Source: Coleophoma eucalyptorum
Taxonomy: Eukaryota > Ascomycota > Leotiomycetes > Helotiales > Dermateaceae
DNA: 64,000 nt
Assembly (NCBI GenBank): GCA_026120035.1
Contig: JALRME010000011.1
Location: 1,076,127 to 1,140,126 of the forward strand
Direction: 5' to 3'
The notes beneath the pieces were generated by a model. It ran no database searches. It was not told where the DNA came from and worked only from the letters and a program-made list of their open reading frames with translations. This document shows positions 11,622-25,393 of the stretch, piece by piece. How positions within the stretch are numbered: position 1 is the first letter of the stretch; each line of letters starts with the position of its first letter. Made by a program: the position numbers and the translations under genes.

Positions 11622-12806
11622 ATGGCACCAGACGTGCTAACAACTAGCAGCCTTTTGACAATTATCATAACAACATCAGTGACACCATCAGCACCATCAA
11701 CAGAACTATTATCACTAGTTCTAGAATCTTTTCGCTGTCATTGTCCACTCTTGTTAAATTGTAGGGTGATTGTTGTGTTTGACAACTATGATCAAGTTAC
11801 TCCGAGAGCTCGTTTAAAGAAGGGCTGCGTCACTTCTGAACAAGCAGCGGACTACGTTCTTTATAAGGAAAATGTCAAGGAACTTTTCCTCAAACAGTAT
11901 TACCAAGACAGCAACAACATTATTTTCTCCCAGATAGACGCAGAGGCTGAATATGGAAGCCCTGGAGATGCTCAGAATGTTGTGAGCCTCAAAGTATCGC
12001 AATCGCACGACAAGAAAGTGACGTTTATATACCCATCGAGACGTCTCGGCTTCGGTCTCGGTGTGCGTTCTGCCTTGAGAATAACTGAGACACCATATGT
12101 ATGGGTGCATCAGCATGATTGGGTTTTGGTTTCCGACTTTCCTATAGATCCCTTATTGGAGATCATGAAAGCCTCCGAACTTGACAAGAAAGTCCCTATC
12201 AAATACGTCTGCCTTCCAGCAATTCGCATGCTATCATACGCCGTATCTGACGCTGTCAAAAGATTCCCAGCTTTGAGGGAGTTGACATCCTCACTCAAGC
12301 GAGACATGAGTCCTGCATCGCAGCCAGACACAAAAATCCCGTTGACGCCACTGTTTTTCTGGCATGATAAACCGCATATTGCATCTACTGCACATTATCT
12401 GACTCGAGTCTTCCCCACAGGCCTGGCTATGCTTCGTGGAGACTTCATCGAAGACAAGATTGGTCAACGTGCTAGGACCCAGATGAAAGAAGGACTTGTA
12501 AGCAATTTCTGAAATTACCTGCTCTATATCTTTCTTTTAGGAACCTGTTTTCTATTGAAACTGGTTCCAAGATATCTAGACACCCCTCTACCGCATGATT
12601 GTCGAAGGAGCACGAAAGAGCACTGAATTCATTTCGTATGAGCAATTACTAATCATAGATTGTAGTGGACAAAATGGGCAAGTTGGTTATACTATCCTGA
12701 TGAGGGAAAGCAATTGTGCTTGAGACATCTAAATGGAAGAGCTTGGCCAGGGTCAGAACGGGAGGCTGAAAAAATTGCTAGGTTGCGACAACAGCGGGAG
12801 GAGTAG
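11622..12806 (+). CDS. Putative GT-A-like glycosyltransferase domain protein
   Basis: Two exons, 11622-12497 and 12666-12806, encode 338 residues. The intron is 168 nt and joins MKEGL to WTKWASWLYYPDEG in phase. The start is the first ATG; upstream frame continues only through TTG. Visible segments are CRVIVVFDNYD (beta-strand plus acidic site), GFGLGVRSALRITETPYVWV, then HQHDW in the position where GT2-type enzymes place the metal-binding DxD, and a conserved tail LCLRHLNGRAWPGS. This architecture suggests nucleotide-sugar transfer, but the acceptor and even catalytic activity are inference. No signal peptide is obvious. Confidence 0.5.
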
Positions 12807-13639
12807 GTTCTTAACCATAAGAAGGTTTGTTACAGAATCTCCCTTCGGAGATCTGCTCATGAAGAGGGGGAAGAGTATTGGCTAGATTTGGTATATGGCT
12901 CATGTATTTAGTACATTTGAAGAAGAATTCTGATCAGTCGCTAAAACTACTAAAGGATTTGACATAGGCTAAACTTAGAACTACCTTTTAGCGAACTATA
13001 GCCTGACCGTCTCTCTAGCTATTGCCGCTATTCAAGTAACCGACCATCAATAAGTGATCTATATTCTGTTCTTTGAATATTTGCAGATAACTGCTCTGAG
13101 TGTCGAGTCGACAGCGTAAATCTCCGTTCGGGGTGGCACCAGGATAAGATTAGCAATGCTTCGTCTATAGGACCGGCTTCGTTGTTCGTAGAAAAGAAAT
13201 CCATCACCAACGAGTAGAGGCTGGAAGCTCTTACATCTCTTCCACTGAAGCCAATCAAGTGGTAGAGCGATGCCGTGAGGGAAATACTAGAGACTTGAAC
13301 ATGATCATAAATGGTTGGAAAAGTCTCTGGGCTGATTAACCGTGGTGGAGGGCATCAAATCGTTACCCCCCAGAGTAGCATAGGTAAAGTCTTGCAGACT
13401 TGGAGGGCTTCCACCTCATTGGCTTATTGGTTTATATAGCCTTAAAACGTAACTATTCTCAGTCTAGCCTCTCGTCGTGCACCCCTGCAACTAATAATCA
13501 TAGAGGAGATGACGAGTTATCAGAGGTGGGATCATATTACAGTGACGATGATACAATGGATGATCAGGGCCTGATAGCTGACTCTGCTTCTGATAATCTA
13601 TGTGAGAAAGCCAAGATGGTAGTATTCAATGACCTAGGC
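12807..13639. other. Gene-free stretch
   Basis: Contains a 76-codon minus-strand frame at 13028-13258 (with PIDEALLILSWCHPERRF) that looks more protein-like than random but matches no family I can name. It may be a relic. Confidence 0.3.
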
Positions 13640-14047
13640 TTCCTAGATCGGGATTACAAAGGCAGCTTAGGCCTTTCAGCACAATCTAGGTTATGCACTA
13701 GGGTCACCATATGGATGCCGTACGGCATCACATCTTGCCTCACCTTAGGAAATGTTAAGTTAAAGGCGAAGTAGAGCGCGATAGACTCTTCCAAGATTGC
13801 CGCTGTTTTTCCATATCTCAGAGATATACCCACAGGTGACGATTACAAAGATGCACGGAAAGCTGGTGATCGATTTCTGGAGCTTGTACAGAAGCTGGGC
13901 TTCAAAACAACATTATCTGAAAGAGGAGTCACAAGGGATCAAGTTGGGATCATATGTACTAGGGCTGGAGGACAGTTGGACAAGAAGTTGGGTTTAGAGG
14001 ATATAGAGAGAAAAGACCTTCGGCAGCTAGTAGAAACTTCATTTTAA
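13640..14047 (+). pseudogene. Iron-containing alcohol dehydrogenase / maleylacetate-reductase-like relic
   Basis: The C-terminal third of an iron-dependent alcohol dehydrogenase can be read through damage. HNLGYALGSPYG lies in one frame and MPYGITSCLTL in another, which is the metal-binding His region of the family. After an in-frame TAG at 13772-13774 the frame continues with DSSKIAAVFPYLRDI and LGFKTTLSERGVTRDQV to a TAA at 14045-14047. At least one frameshift and one nonsense codon are present, and the N-terminal two thirds are not recognisable. It cannot encode a working enzyme. Confidence 0.65.
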
Positions 14048-15163
14048 CATGAATTATGCAAAAGAAATTTTGTTTCCATGATTGTAACACATTTGACTGA
14101 GCATCCGTATTAAATCTAGTGCAAGACAGCTGGTTTGTAAATCTGTTAGTATAAACCTCGTTACTGAGTCGTAGCCATGGTTTACCTTCTTTTGTTTTAC
14201 CTGTGTATTCGTGTAAAGCATCTAAGACAAGTATAAAGTATACGAACCGGAGGAGTAATACCAGTAGAACAATATGTTAGCTAGTATAGTAGTACTACAT
14301 CTCACGTTATGATCGCGGACTTACTCCTTATGTAGTTGTATAGTATGGTGGTTACCGTGCCGCGAAGAGAAAACTATTACAAAGAACAAAATGTCCCTGC
14401 AATACAATACAATAGCCTAAATAGCTCGTAATTCGGATATAACAATGCATGAGAACCATAGCCCCTAAAGATTTAGATCATTATATATTATACGAGATCA
14501 AGCTCTGCATAGCCTCATGGTTTTGAAACTCATCGGTTTATTGGCCGATGCTACAGATCAGAACAACTAGCCGACATAATGCGAATAACTGGGGTTGGGG
14601 CATGGGCTGAGCGACCGTTGGTTGATATTCTCGGCTGAAGATTAACTTACTGCAATGACCTTCCTCATCTGTAGAAGGCGCCCACGATGAATTAAAAGAA
14701 TCAACTGTCTAAATTAAATAGTGACACACACGGCGTATCCGTGACTCAGGCAAGAGAGTATTAGGAATTAGACATGATGCAATCCAATTTTGGTGTCCTC
14801 ATCTGCGACTATCACCCTCTTTATCGCTGCTAAGTGTTACGCAGCACTACAGTTGATCGTTTCGGTCGCTTATTAGTTTTGTCAGCAAGTATGAGTGACT
14901 CTTCAATTTCTAAGCACTATATATTTATAATCCGCTACGTCCGTGTCGCAGTTAACAGCAGAGAAACAGGACCAACAATGACGTCACTGTAACAAGGAGG
15001 AAGGTGAAATTGATAACATAAACAAATGTGACGATGGAGTATAATTATAAGGTATTAGCGATACAGAAAGTGTATCTTCAAACAATAATACTTAGTATTA
15101 ACTTGTCTTTCTTCTGCCATATCTACCGCGCTACTACTACTTAGCAATAGATTATATTTCATC
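14048..15163. other. AT-rich gene-free stretch
   Basis: No sustained frame or RNA gene visible. The last 300 bases before 15164 presumably hold the promoter of the SRR1-like gene. Confidence 0.35.
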
Positions 15164-15898
15164 ATGCCTCACGCAGTCCAAGTAGAAGAACCTGCTACCC
15201 AATCAACACAAAGCTCAAGGATTAAGCCTTCTTCATCACGGGAGCTTCGGCAATTGCACATCCTATACAACAAAACAAAAAGCAATTATTTTGAATCAAG
15301 TCTCTCCAGATCCATAACTCGCCTACTTGAAACCAAAAACAGGCCAGCAGTCACAAAAATAATATCTCTAGGCCTAGGCAGTCTGAAGTCTGTAGACCAA
15401 AGTCGGAGGATAAAACAATTAACTATATTTTGTGCCATCGTCGAACAGTTACGACAACAGGATTCAAAAATCGAAGTCTACGCGCAAGATCCATCATTCT
15501 CCAAAACTGATGAAGTATTCCTGCGAAGCTTAGGCGTGCAGATTCTTTCAACGCCCTCGGCCACAGAGTTAGGAGAAGCAGCGAAATACATCGACAAATC
15601 GATGCTCGTCTACTGTCCTTTTCTAACGCTTGAGGCATACCAACTCTTCTTTTCTGCCCAAACGGTGAATTTCTTCATCGGAGATGACTTCGATGCTCTC
15701 CGAACTAAATGGCCGAAGCGCAGCGCCGGACGAAATGAAGCCGAATCATTATCGAGGCAGTATGTGCAGGGACTTCGAAAGCGAGCGATATGTGGCGATG
15801 ATGGTTTTTGGAATGCGGAGGATAAACCATTTCCAATGGCTATGTACTGGAGTACTACACAACGACACCAGGCCAAGCAGCCTATAGCTAAGCTTTGA
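15164..15898 (+). CDS. SRR1-like domain protein
   Basis: A single-exon gene of 244 codons with an ATG at 15164. The segment KIISLGLGSL, then QLTIFCAIVEQL, EVYAQDPSFSKTDEVFLRSLG, and MLVYCPFLTLEAYQLFF followed by FFIGDDF matches the order of blocks in SRR1-like proteins, named after the plant SENSITIVITY TO RED LIGHT REDUCED 1 and present in many fungi with unknown biochemical role. The last about 60 residues are poorly conserved-looking. No membrane segment or signal peptide. It lies alone at the edge of a repeat-rich desert. Confidence 0.75.
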   Translation: MPHAVQVEEPATQSTQSSRIKPSSSRELRQLHILYNKTKSNYFESSLSRSITRLLETKNRPAVTKIISLGLGSLKSVDQSRRIKQLTIFCAIVEQLRQQDSKIEVYAQDPSFSKTDEVFLRSLGVQILSTPSATELGEAAKYIDKSMLVYCPFLTLEAYQLFFSAQTVNFFIGDDFDALRTKWPKRSAGRNEAESLSRQYVQGLRKRAICGDDGFWNAEDKPFPMAMYWSTTQRHQAKQPIAKL

Positions 15899-17344
15899 GA
15901 TTCGAATTCTTTTGTTTTAGATATCAAGATGCACATACCGAGAACATTAAATCTCACTACTTCGACACTCACAACTGCTTCTGGCCACCTTAGCTTCCTT
16001 TCAGAAAAAGTCATCTTAAAAGGATAATCTTAAAGGGATAATTTATGAGGAGCGATAGGCTGACTTGAAGGTCCCAGTATATCAAAAACTAGGATATAAT
16101 CAGATACTGCATTTCAGAGGGAATTGATTCAAAGAGAACCATAGATCCTTAATTCTAACAATGCACCCTTCTTAGTTACTTCGCAGGGGGTGGTTATAAT
16201 ACTAGAAATTTTCGAGGTTTACAGCCAGCTGAGATTGCTTGAGCTTGAAATCTAGTTAGGAAAAGACACGTAAGGAAATTTAGAATCTAGATTATTGATA
16301 GGTTATGTAGAGACTTTTGTAGAATAGTATAAATTAAAATTGTATAGCAAATCATGTAGAATTATCTAAAATAACCGTTATCAAATACCTCTCTCTGTAG
16401 AAGAGCCTCTCGGAAACTCTGTCAAGAAAATTCTAGTACCTCACTTATAAGTGATTTTAGAGCTCGAACTAGCACAAGGACACTAGCCACCATGCTCCAC
16501 GATCTTTGCAATATCTAATTGTCAGAGATTGTTTCTAATGGTGTCTTTGACACTTTGCACCAGATTCTCTTAAACATAAGTGCCCTGGACCGATTACCAG
16601 ATTTCAAGATGATACTAGTCATGATTTTCGAAATTCTTTCCATTGAAGAAAGCTCTAGACTGTAGTCATCTCTTTTCACAGAATTCTATGATAAGTGGAT
16701 CTGTCTCTGTCTACACGGCAAAGACAATGGTGGTGTTGTGTAGAACTCATATACTTCGAGTTGGACCGAAGAGAGTACTCTAAAGAAAGAATTTCCAGAT
16801 TTATTCTCAGATGTATGGGAGGTTTTAGGCTCATGATTATTGTGTGCACTATGCGGTAAATGTCAGCAGTTGGCGTGTAACCAAATTACGTAGAAAAGAC
16901 AAAAGGGAAGAATTAATAGAGCTAAACTAGTTAGACGGAGAAGGGTCGATGTGAGATGTGAAAAGAATGTATTAAGGTAGGTATTGTGGTGAGATTTGAG
17001 TTGGTGTGTCGTCAGAATACACAGCAATAGCAGGGACAAGATTGGACTGATAGAGCCGAAGTAGTAAAGTAAAGAAGATGTAATCTTAGGTGTGTCAAAT
17101 GAATGTATTAAAGTAAGTATATCTGCTTAGTGCTTTCCAAAGAACAAAGGTAAAACGAAGGTAATTGAAAGGAAGTACGAATTACAAGTTGCTATTGTTG
17201 AAGACGCGTTTATGCACGAATGAGTTGATACTTACTTCGGTTATCTGTATAAATGGTAATGTGATAGATGATCATAACTTCCTCTGGATCCTCTGTCCTC
17301 CTGTTGTCCTGCCTTCCCTGACCATTTTTGAACTTCAGGTATGA
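15899..17344. other. AT-rich desert
   Basis: Stop-dense in every frame, no gene or terminal repeats found; probably degraded repeat sequence. Confidence 0.4.
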
Positions 17345-17524
17345 TGTTAGTTCATAATAATCATGTGACTGGATTACGTGCTATAATCGCAAGAGGAGAT
17401 AACTACCTCCTTTTTCATTTCACATTTGATAGAGAGAATAAGAACAACCTAGAAAACTGTATACCATGTAATTGAAGCCTACGATGCTATTACGAGATTT
17501 GCCCGTTGTAAACGTATACCAACA
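17345..17524 (+). repeat. Degenerate solo-LTR-like fragment
   Basis: The last about 70 bases (17458-17524) closely match the 3' end of the 188-bp LTRs at 19056 and 25206, sharing the block around ACGATGCTATTACGAG and the terminal GTAAACGTATACCAACA. The 5' part matches only loosely (TGTGAC, ATTACGTG). Similar length (about 180) and a TG...CA boundary support a solo LTR; a target duplication is not clear. Confidence 0.55.
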
Positions 17525-19050
17525 GTATAGACCGCAATAAAGATGTTTTGGTTTCCTCTTCGATCCTCCCTTTACTCTTCTCTTCTGAAATAATCTGAGA
17601 TATTATTATCCAGAGAAGAACTTTTTCTTAAAATTTTCGATATCCTTTCTATTGTCTTGATGTAGTATAGGAATCTTTGAAAATAGAAGAAGATAGGAGC
17701 TTCGTGCTCAACTTCAATTATTCATTTCGTACCTAAACTCGATCTAAATCAGTTACGTGCTTCTACTATTCACTAATACTTCGTTAACCCTATAGTAGTT
17801 ATCTATAGAAGGAAGTAGTATAGTTTATAAGCCCCTATCTTACCTTACACGGCTAGGTATAGGACTAGGGTTAACTATACTTTAATAACTACTTAGAATA
17901 TAGGTATTCTAACAACGCAGATCCACTTAACTACCTTGATTCACCCTAAATCCGGGTTCTTAAAGCTATATAGCGGTTAGGTTCCTATTTTTTCATTATA
18001 AATATTCGGCCTTCCTTCGATAATAATTCGACCTCTAGTCACTAGACGGCCTGATTCTGCTATGTGCTAAATGATAATAATTCGACCACAAATTAATATT
18101 AAACTGTAATCTAGCTCTTATAAGGTACTCTCTTATAGGGTATTCTATTTTTCCTACAGAAAGTTTCCTTGCATTATAGTTACTTAGAGCAGAGGATAAG
18201 TAGAGGTAGAGGAGAGGTAGTTCAAAAGCCAAAGCGAGATCTCGAAATCTTCAAAGTATGATCAAACATAATATCTTCTTCGATAATACAAGAACGAAGC
18301 GAATTATACGGTCGCAAACTATACCAATCGAAAGCTCGAGTTACGGCTGATGTTCTATTTGTTGAAAGTATTCTTATACGACTTAATTTGAGAGACTTAT
18401 ACGTACGGCAAGTGTTAACTCTAGAACGCGGTTACTGGGCTACCGAGCTTTTCCGTCAAGCCTACGTACCGACGTTTTTTGTAGGGGAGAAAAACGCGGT
18501 TACCAGCAAACCGGGGATGCAAGGGTTAGTGTTACAGGGATGCGCGCATTTGGAATTGGGGACTCTTGACGTTCGAAGAATCTACTCATATTTCTATATA
18601 CAATAATATTGTACTTTTTGGAGGTAGGCCATCGAAAGAAGGAAGCTGTAATCGGCGATGTCACGTGAGAAAATTTGGTCCAAGCGGCGAATCTCTTTAT
18701 CTTAGGAAGCTGTAATCGACCCGTGCAACTTAAAAGGCATTTCCTATCTTCTTGTTCCTAATGATTGATCTTATTTAAACTATATTTCTACAAGTGAGAA
18801 CTGTTTCTTAGATGGTTAGATGGGCTATAGTATCAGAATCTAGCTCCATCAAGTATCTTGATTTTGATTTTTAATCACTTGGGATTTTAAGAAATTAGTA
18901 CTTACCTACAGGTAGTATTAGAATACTACACCATCAAATCCCTATTTTATTTGTATTTCCTAGAAACATCCCTATACTAGTATAGTAACCTACCTCCTAC
19001 ATATAAATAAGCTTTATCACTTGGTTTATATATACGGACCACTAGTATAT
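17525..19050. other. AT-rich desert before the retrotransposon
   Basis: No convincing gene. A short frame at 18388-18606 is less AT-rich than its surroundings but starts with TTG and matches nothing I know. Confidence 0.35.
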
Positions 19051-19055
19051 CTATT

Positions 19056-19243
19056 TGTCGGATTGCAATAACATATACTTAGCATGTGACCCAATCACGT
19101 AGTAGTATTCATTGATAGGATATAACCCTATTTACGATAGACATACATAGAGAATCAACAACCACCTACAACATACTACATACCCTATAATTAAAGCCTA
19201 CGATACTATTACGAGGTCTACCCGTTGTAAACGTATACCAACA
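19056..19243 (+). repeat. 5' LTR of the Copia element
   Basis: 188 bases beginning TGTCGGATTG and ending in ACCAACA, paired with the equal-length 3' LTR; differences between them are mostly transitions. Confidence 0.93.
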
Positions 19244-19406
19244 CTGATCAGTAGACGTATAGATCAGAACACTACGTACTATACTCCCTATGCTCCAACG
19301 GGCTCTAAAGTACATAGTCGATTAAGCAGTCAAGCGTTATACCCCTATGCTCTAACAGGCTCTATAACATACTACTTTGTTGAAGAGGGATATCAATAGA
19401 CTACTA

Positions 19407-19564
19407 GAAAGAGGCAATACGACGTATATACTATATATATATACGGCTATTGCGAATCTACGTTAGCTATTCGCTATCTAGTAAGGTTAATACCCCTATT
19501 TGGAAAGAGGCAGTACAACGTATATACTATATATATACGGCTATTGCGAATCTAACTAGCTATT
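19407..19564 (+). repeat. Direct repeat in the retrotransposon leader
   Basis: Two copies of a roughly 62-base unit (19407-19471 and 19503-19564), each containing GAAAGAGGCA, a TATATA run and CGGCTATTGCGAATCTA. Confidence 0.85.
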
Positions 19565-22500
19565 TGACTTAATAACATCATTCTAATATCCTTAATTGGA
19601 CTAAGAATTACATCAAAAAGGACCGAAAAACGTCACAAAACAATATAACGAAAGTACCCTCTACGAAGTACTTTCATTCGATTACCAACTAGGTAACACT
19701 ACGAAACCGAAACCCCTCCGTATACCCCTCGAATACCCTACGAATCAATATCATATAGGATGGCAGAATCTAACGTATCTACAACTACTAAAGGCAATAC
19801 AAACACTACGAAGGATCTCGACTATTGGACTATATAGGAGGAAGAATTCGATACCATCGATAAAAAGTATATAGAGGAATATATATAGTTCAAACTAGAT
19901 GACTACTGTAAACTGGTGGAATGGGACGAGGCAACGGGACGGTAGAATGTGCAACCGATCGGAGGAACCTTGTTCCTACCCGGTAATGCATATATATTGG
20001 TCCCTGGCTATCATACAAATCATTATCGACTTACGGATGAAATGATTGGGCCATGGAAATCGAGGACGTCGACCAACCAAACTACCTCCTTCGTAGCTCT
20101 TCTTTAGTTATATCATTATAGGAATCATTTAGTTGAGACTCCTAACTACTTGTGTCTTTGTTGTATATTGTCGTATCCCAAGAGAATGAATTGAACTACC
20201 TTAAACCACATATCACCATTTATACTACGAACAACGTAGTATAGTCGACAGTAGATTATAGACTAAACTATACGAGGATTTCTCGAAATTTATAATTGAA
20301 ACCTTCTCTATCGCCGCTATCGCTATATAACGTTATATATACTACGAACTTCGCCGGGTAGGAGTATAGATACGAACGAAGCCTAAGAAAGGCGAGAACA
20401 AGAATAGGAATACTATATATGCTCAACTGCTATATGAAATCATCCAGAAGGATAAGAGACCTCCGTGGACTCCATAAGGCCTATATAAAGTCAAAGAGAA
20501 CGCTAGTAGTAAAGGGCTACATTCCTTCCAACTACGTAATACTATACCAAATAACTTGTTACCTAACGAAGGCTTATTACCTAATACTCAACCTACTATT
20601 ATACTAATTCCAATATCAAACCCTAGTATTCCAATACCTCAATCGTTGCTATATACCTAGGCATAGGCTAGAATACCACCTTAAAACATAACTTAATTCA
20701 CACCCGAGACGCCTCTGAATAGGACCTTATAAGCTGAAAATCAACTACGACCTATATACGAGGCTACTAGTAAGGAACCTACGCCCTTAGGCAAGGCTAT
20801 AAGCTAGCAAACCTAGGCTATTAATCCAATCGTATATAGAAAGGAAATCTCTATATACACGAAGATGTTCATAGAGAATATAACATACGATAGAACCAAT
20901 AATAGTATTGACTTCAAACTCAAGATCTTCTACGAGGCCTATAAGAAGTCAAACGTACCCCTAGGAGTATACCACCTAGTATTATTAGCTATACTCTTAG
21001 GTATAGCATTAGAATACTACTTCGCATACGACCTTAGAGATATACCATTCCAGAAGGCTATCACTAGGCTTAAAGCTTACTTCGAAAGCTAGGAATTCCA
21101 ACGCAAGAACCTTTATAAATAGAATACGATCTTACTACGTTCTATAATAAACGAGAACGAAGGAAAGCCTATAACAGACTATATTATATTACTCGTTAAT
21201 AAGCTTATACTAATACAATATAGACTCTCTCAATCATTACGTAATATAGAGTTTCTTATAAGCAAGGTTATAATAGTATATCAAAGCGTACCAATATACT
21301 AATTCGCCCTAACAGATATACCTAACGAAATATTAGTTCTTACGAGTCGATTGTAGTTATTAATTTCGATATAGGAGGCATAACGTAACGACGTACCTAC
21401 GAGCCAAACATACTATATAGATCGACGATATTACAATCGAGAATCGTCGAGAGGTTAGAGTCGACAACCCTCGCGAATAAGGTCGATCTCGCAATAGAGA
21501 CACCAAAAACCTCGATATTTTATCTGTTTTAAGGAGGACTATAGATCCTACAATCATATACCATAAGAACAAGAAGATACTCGAGAGAGGTTCAAGAAGA
21601 AGAATAACCTCCAAAGGTATAATAACCAACGCCTTAAAGGCGTTCTACGTTAATATATTATAGAATTCGAAGGCGAAAAAAACGACCTTAAAGAAGACGT
21701 CCAAGAAGTATTCTAAATGTTATCTATAGAAATACCAAATACGCCTACGATAGTAATATCGTTAGAATAGCTCGACGACGAGGATATAAGGTATTACTTT
21801 ATATCATTCAATTAGGTCGATAGCAAGTATAGAATAGAGCTTATAAATAAGTTGAATAACAAGTTATACCTTTACGCATTCGGTATAGATACTATAGAAC
21901 CGATTTACCCCGTCGGGTAGGTTAAATCGAACGACACACTAGAAATACCTATATATAACGATATCGACGATATCGAGGATCAGAATACCTATAACTATAT
22001 TATAAATACTCGATACTCGAACGAGACCTTTAGAGGTATCGTTATCGACACTAGAGCATCCAATAGATCTACCGTAGGCTACAACCAATTTCTAGCACTC
22101 TAGAAACTCGATACAATAGTAAGCTTGAATACCGATATAAAAGGACTCGTTAGCGTATAATTTAGTATAGGCACTATATCGTTAATAGGATTAATTAACG
22201 TAGATATACCTATTGGAATCATCTAATTCTATATTATCGAAGTCGATACACTATTTCTACTATACCTAGTAGATATAGATAGATTGAATGTATACTATAA
22301 TAACCTCGATAATACGATCAATTCACCCACAAAGAAAATACCTATAATTCGACGTTATAGACACCCGTTTCTCCTTTAGAATAATATACTAAGTAGCTAT
22401 ATAACTACAACATTCACCTAGGATCTATACTACCTAACTACGACTGAATTACGAAGGCTATATCGACGATTTGGCCACCCATCCGTAGAAAGGCTACGAC

Positions 22501-25205
22501 GAGTTCTAGAACGATTAGGCTACGAAAACGTCGATAAGGTGACGCTAGAATATCTCATAAAGTTCTATCACTATTACCAAATATATAGCAAATCACCTAG
22601 GAGGTTTAGATTTACCTTAAAGGACGATATCGACTTCAACTACTCTATAGTCGTCGATATATTCTATATCGATAACCTACCGATATTATATATGATCGAT
22701 AAAGCTATAAGATTCCAAGCTACCAGATGGCTAGTAAACATCTCTATAAAATACATCTAGGATGTACTACGCGTATGTTAGATCGATACCTATCTAGGCC
22801 CACCTAACTTTATAACCTACGATACTAGTAAGAACTTTATAAGCTAGGAATTCAATTACTACGCTATAAACATAGGTATTACAACCAAGGTAGTACCTAT
22901 AGAGGCATACAACTCGATAGGTATAGTAGAGAGGTACTATAGCCTACTTCGTCGAGCCTATAAGATTATAGCAATAGAACTACTAGATCTAAGTAAGGAA
23001 ATAGCACTCTAGATGATACTAAAAGCATTAAACGATACTATAGGCCCCGATAGCCTTATACCGACACTACTAGTATTTAGAGCATTCCTACGTATGATAG
23101 AATTAGATCTACCGAATCCTTCGATTGTAGAACGCTTAAAAGCACTTAGAAAAGCTATAGAAGAAATAAGAAAGCTACGCTTATAACGCTAGGTTTCAAA
23201 GGCACTTTAGATACAAAACAGATCTTTATCAACTATAGTATATAACCTACCTCTAAACGTACCTATTCTCGTATGGAGAGAAGGCCTAACAAACTAGGTA
23301 GGTCATTAGGTAGGACCTTATAACCTTATAAGTATAGAAGGCGAAACATATACCTTACGATTGCTATATAGCGCTACGCAATTTCGTACTACATCCGTAA
23401 AGCTATATTTCGAAGAAACCGGAAATAACGCCGGAGTCGACGCTAGGATCGATGCTATAGTATTACCAGAAGAGTAGGTAACGCCTATACAAACTATACC
23501 TATAATTCCTATAAAACGAGATAGAGGAAGGCTACGAAAATATCCAATTAATATTACAGAAGTCTACCTACATTCGTTAACGATTTACCTAGCTAGGCTG
23601 GCTAAATCAACCTTCGAAGAATCATATAAGAAAGAGGTCAAAGGATTACTCTAAAAAGACGTATTTCGACTCGTTCAACCCTCTAAGATACCACTAGGAG
23701 TACGTATTTTCAAAGCTTGATTTATGGATAGTATAAAGAACGAGGAGAATAAGCTATACGCTAAATCTAGGCTAGTTGTATAGGTATATAACGACGACGG
23801 CAAGAGGCTAGTTCTTATAGAATCACCTATAATTCAAAGAATGAGCTAGAGACTTATCCTCTACCTAGTAGCTATGTTTATAGGTACAGATACAAACTTA
23901 TACCTACGTAATATATCTTAGGTATACGTACAATTCAAAACGACTCTAGCTCGTGATTTCTATATACGAGTATCATACGAACTCAGTTAGGCATTAGGAG
24001 CCGAAGAAGGTACTATTATAAAGGTTTTACGATCCTTATACGACATTCTAGAAGCAGGCAATCACTAGTTTAATATATATTACAAACATTATATTAAGGA
24101 GCTTAATATAGCACAATCCACGTACGATACGTGCCTATTATATACCAACTCAGATACGACTGTATTCGGCATTATAGGCCTCCAAACCGATGATACCTTA
24201 TTCCTAGTAGATAACAAATTCGCTACTATAGAACAAGAACAACTTACTAAGGTAGAATTCCCTATAAAACCTTATAAGTAGCTTATACCTAAACATTCAA
24301 TCAAGTTCAACGGAGGTATGATCGAACTATAAGGTGAAACTATATATCTAAGCCAAGAACGCTAGTATACCAAATTGTTACCTATTGAAGAAAGGATAGT
24401 TCCAAATAGTATATCTATAGCCGATATAAGAGGTATGCTTATACCAAAGTAACAATATATTACTCAAAGAGCTAGAGGTGCCTATATCGCCTCCGTATGT
24501 CAACCAGAGGCATCATACGATCTATTAGTTGCTGCTTAAGTAATCAATCCTACGAAGGATGATAACATACAACTAAACAAGCGTATTAAGTAGTAGATCG
24601 ATAATAAGTCTAGAGGTCTCAAATTCGTCAAATTGGATATTAAGACTCTCAAATTGATTATATTCGTAGATAGATCTTTTGCAAATAATAAGGATCTATC
24701 GAGTCAAATTGGATATATCTATATACTAGCTGATGGCTCTAATAAGGCCAATATTATACATTAGAGTTCTACTAAGTGTAAGAGAGTTACAAGGAGCGTA
24801 TTAGCCTCTGAACTATACGCTATAATATATGGATTCGATATAGGAATAGTACTAAAAACAACCGTAGAATAATAGCTTAATATCCACCTTCCACTGGTTA
24901 TTTGTACTGATTCTAGGTCAGTATTCGAATGCCTTGTTAAGCTAGGAACAACATAGGAAAAACGCCTTATGATCGATATTATATACCTTCGACAGTTATA
25001 CGAAAGACGTGAAATTATAGAGATAAAGTGGATAGAAGGTGCTACTAATCTAGCTAATACTATGACTAAAAGTAATGCCTCGCTAGCATTAAAACAACTT
25101 ATAGATACGAATAGGATCAACCTATAGGAGGTAGAATGGGTAGAACGTTGAAATAGGAGCTCTAAGAGCATCTGGATTCTCTCTGTAAAAAGAAAGAGTT
25201 GCTAG

Positions 25206-25393
25206 TGTCGGATTGTAATGATATATACTTAGCATATGACCCAATCACGTGGTAGCATTTATTAATAGGATATAACCCTATTTACGATAGACATATATAG
25301 AGAATCAACAACCACCTATAACACACTGTATACCCTGTAATTAAAGCCTACGATGCTATTACGAGGTCTACCCGTTGTAAACGCATACCAACA
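25206..25393 (+). repeat. 3' LTR of the Copia element
   Basis: 188 bases, same boundaries as the 5' LTR, followed directly by the CTATT target duplication. Confidence 0.93.

Noticed and set aside
13028..13258. 76-codon minus-strand frame with protein-like sequence
   Set aside because: No family match and no flanking exons; could be a relic but cannot be supported as a gene.
18388..18606. Short frame in the AT-rich desert
   Set aside because: TTG start, no domain, probably repeat sequence.
24761..25171. 136-codon minus-strand frame
   Set aside because: Antisense to the RNase H region of the Copia element; open because RIP stops fall on the other strand.
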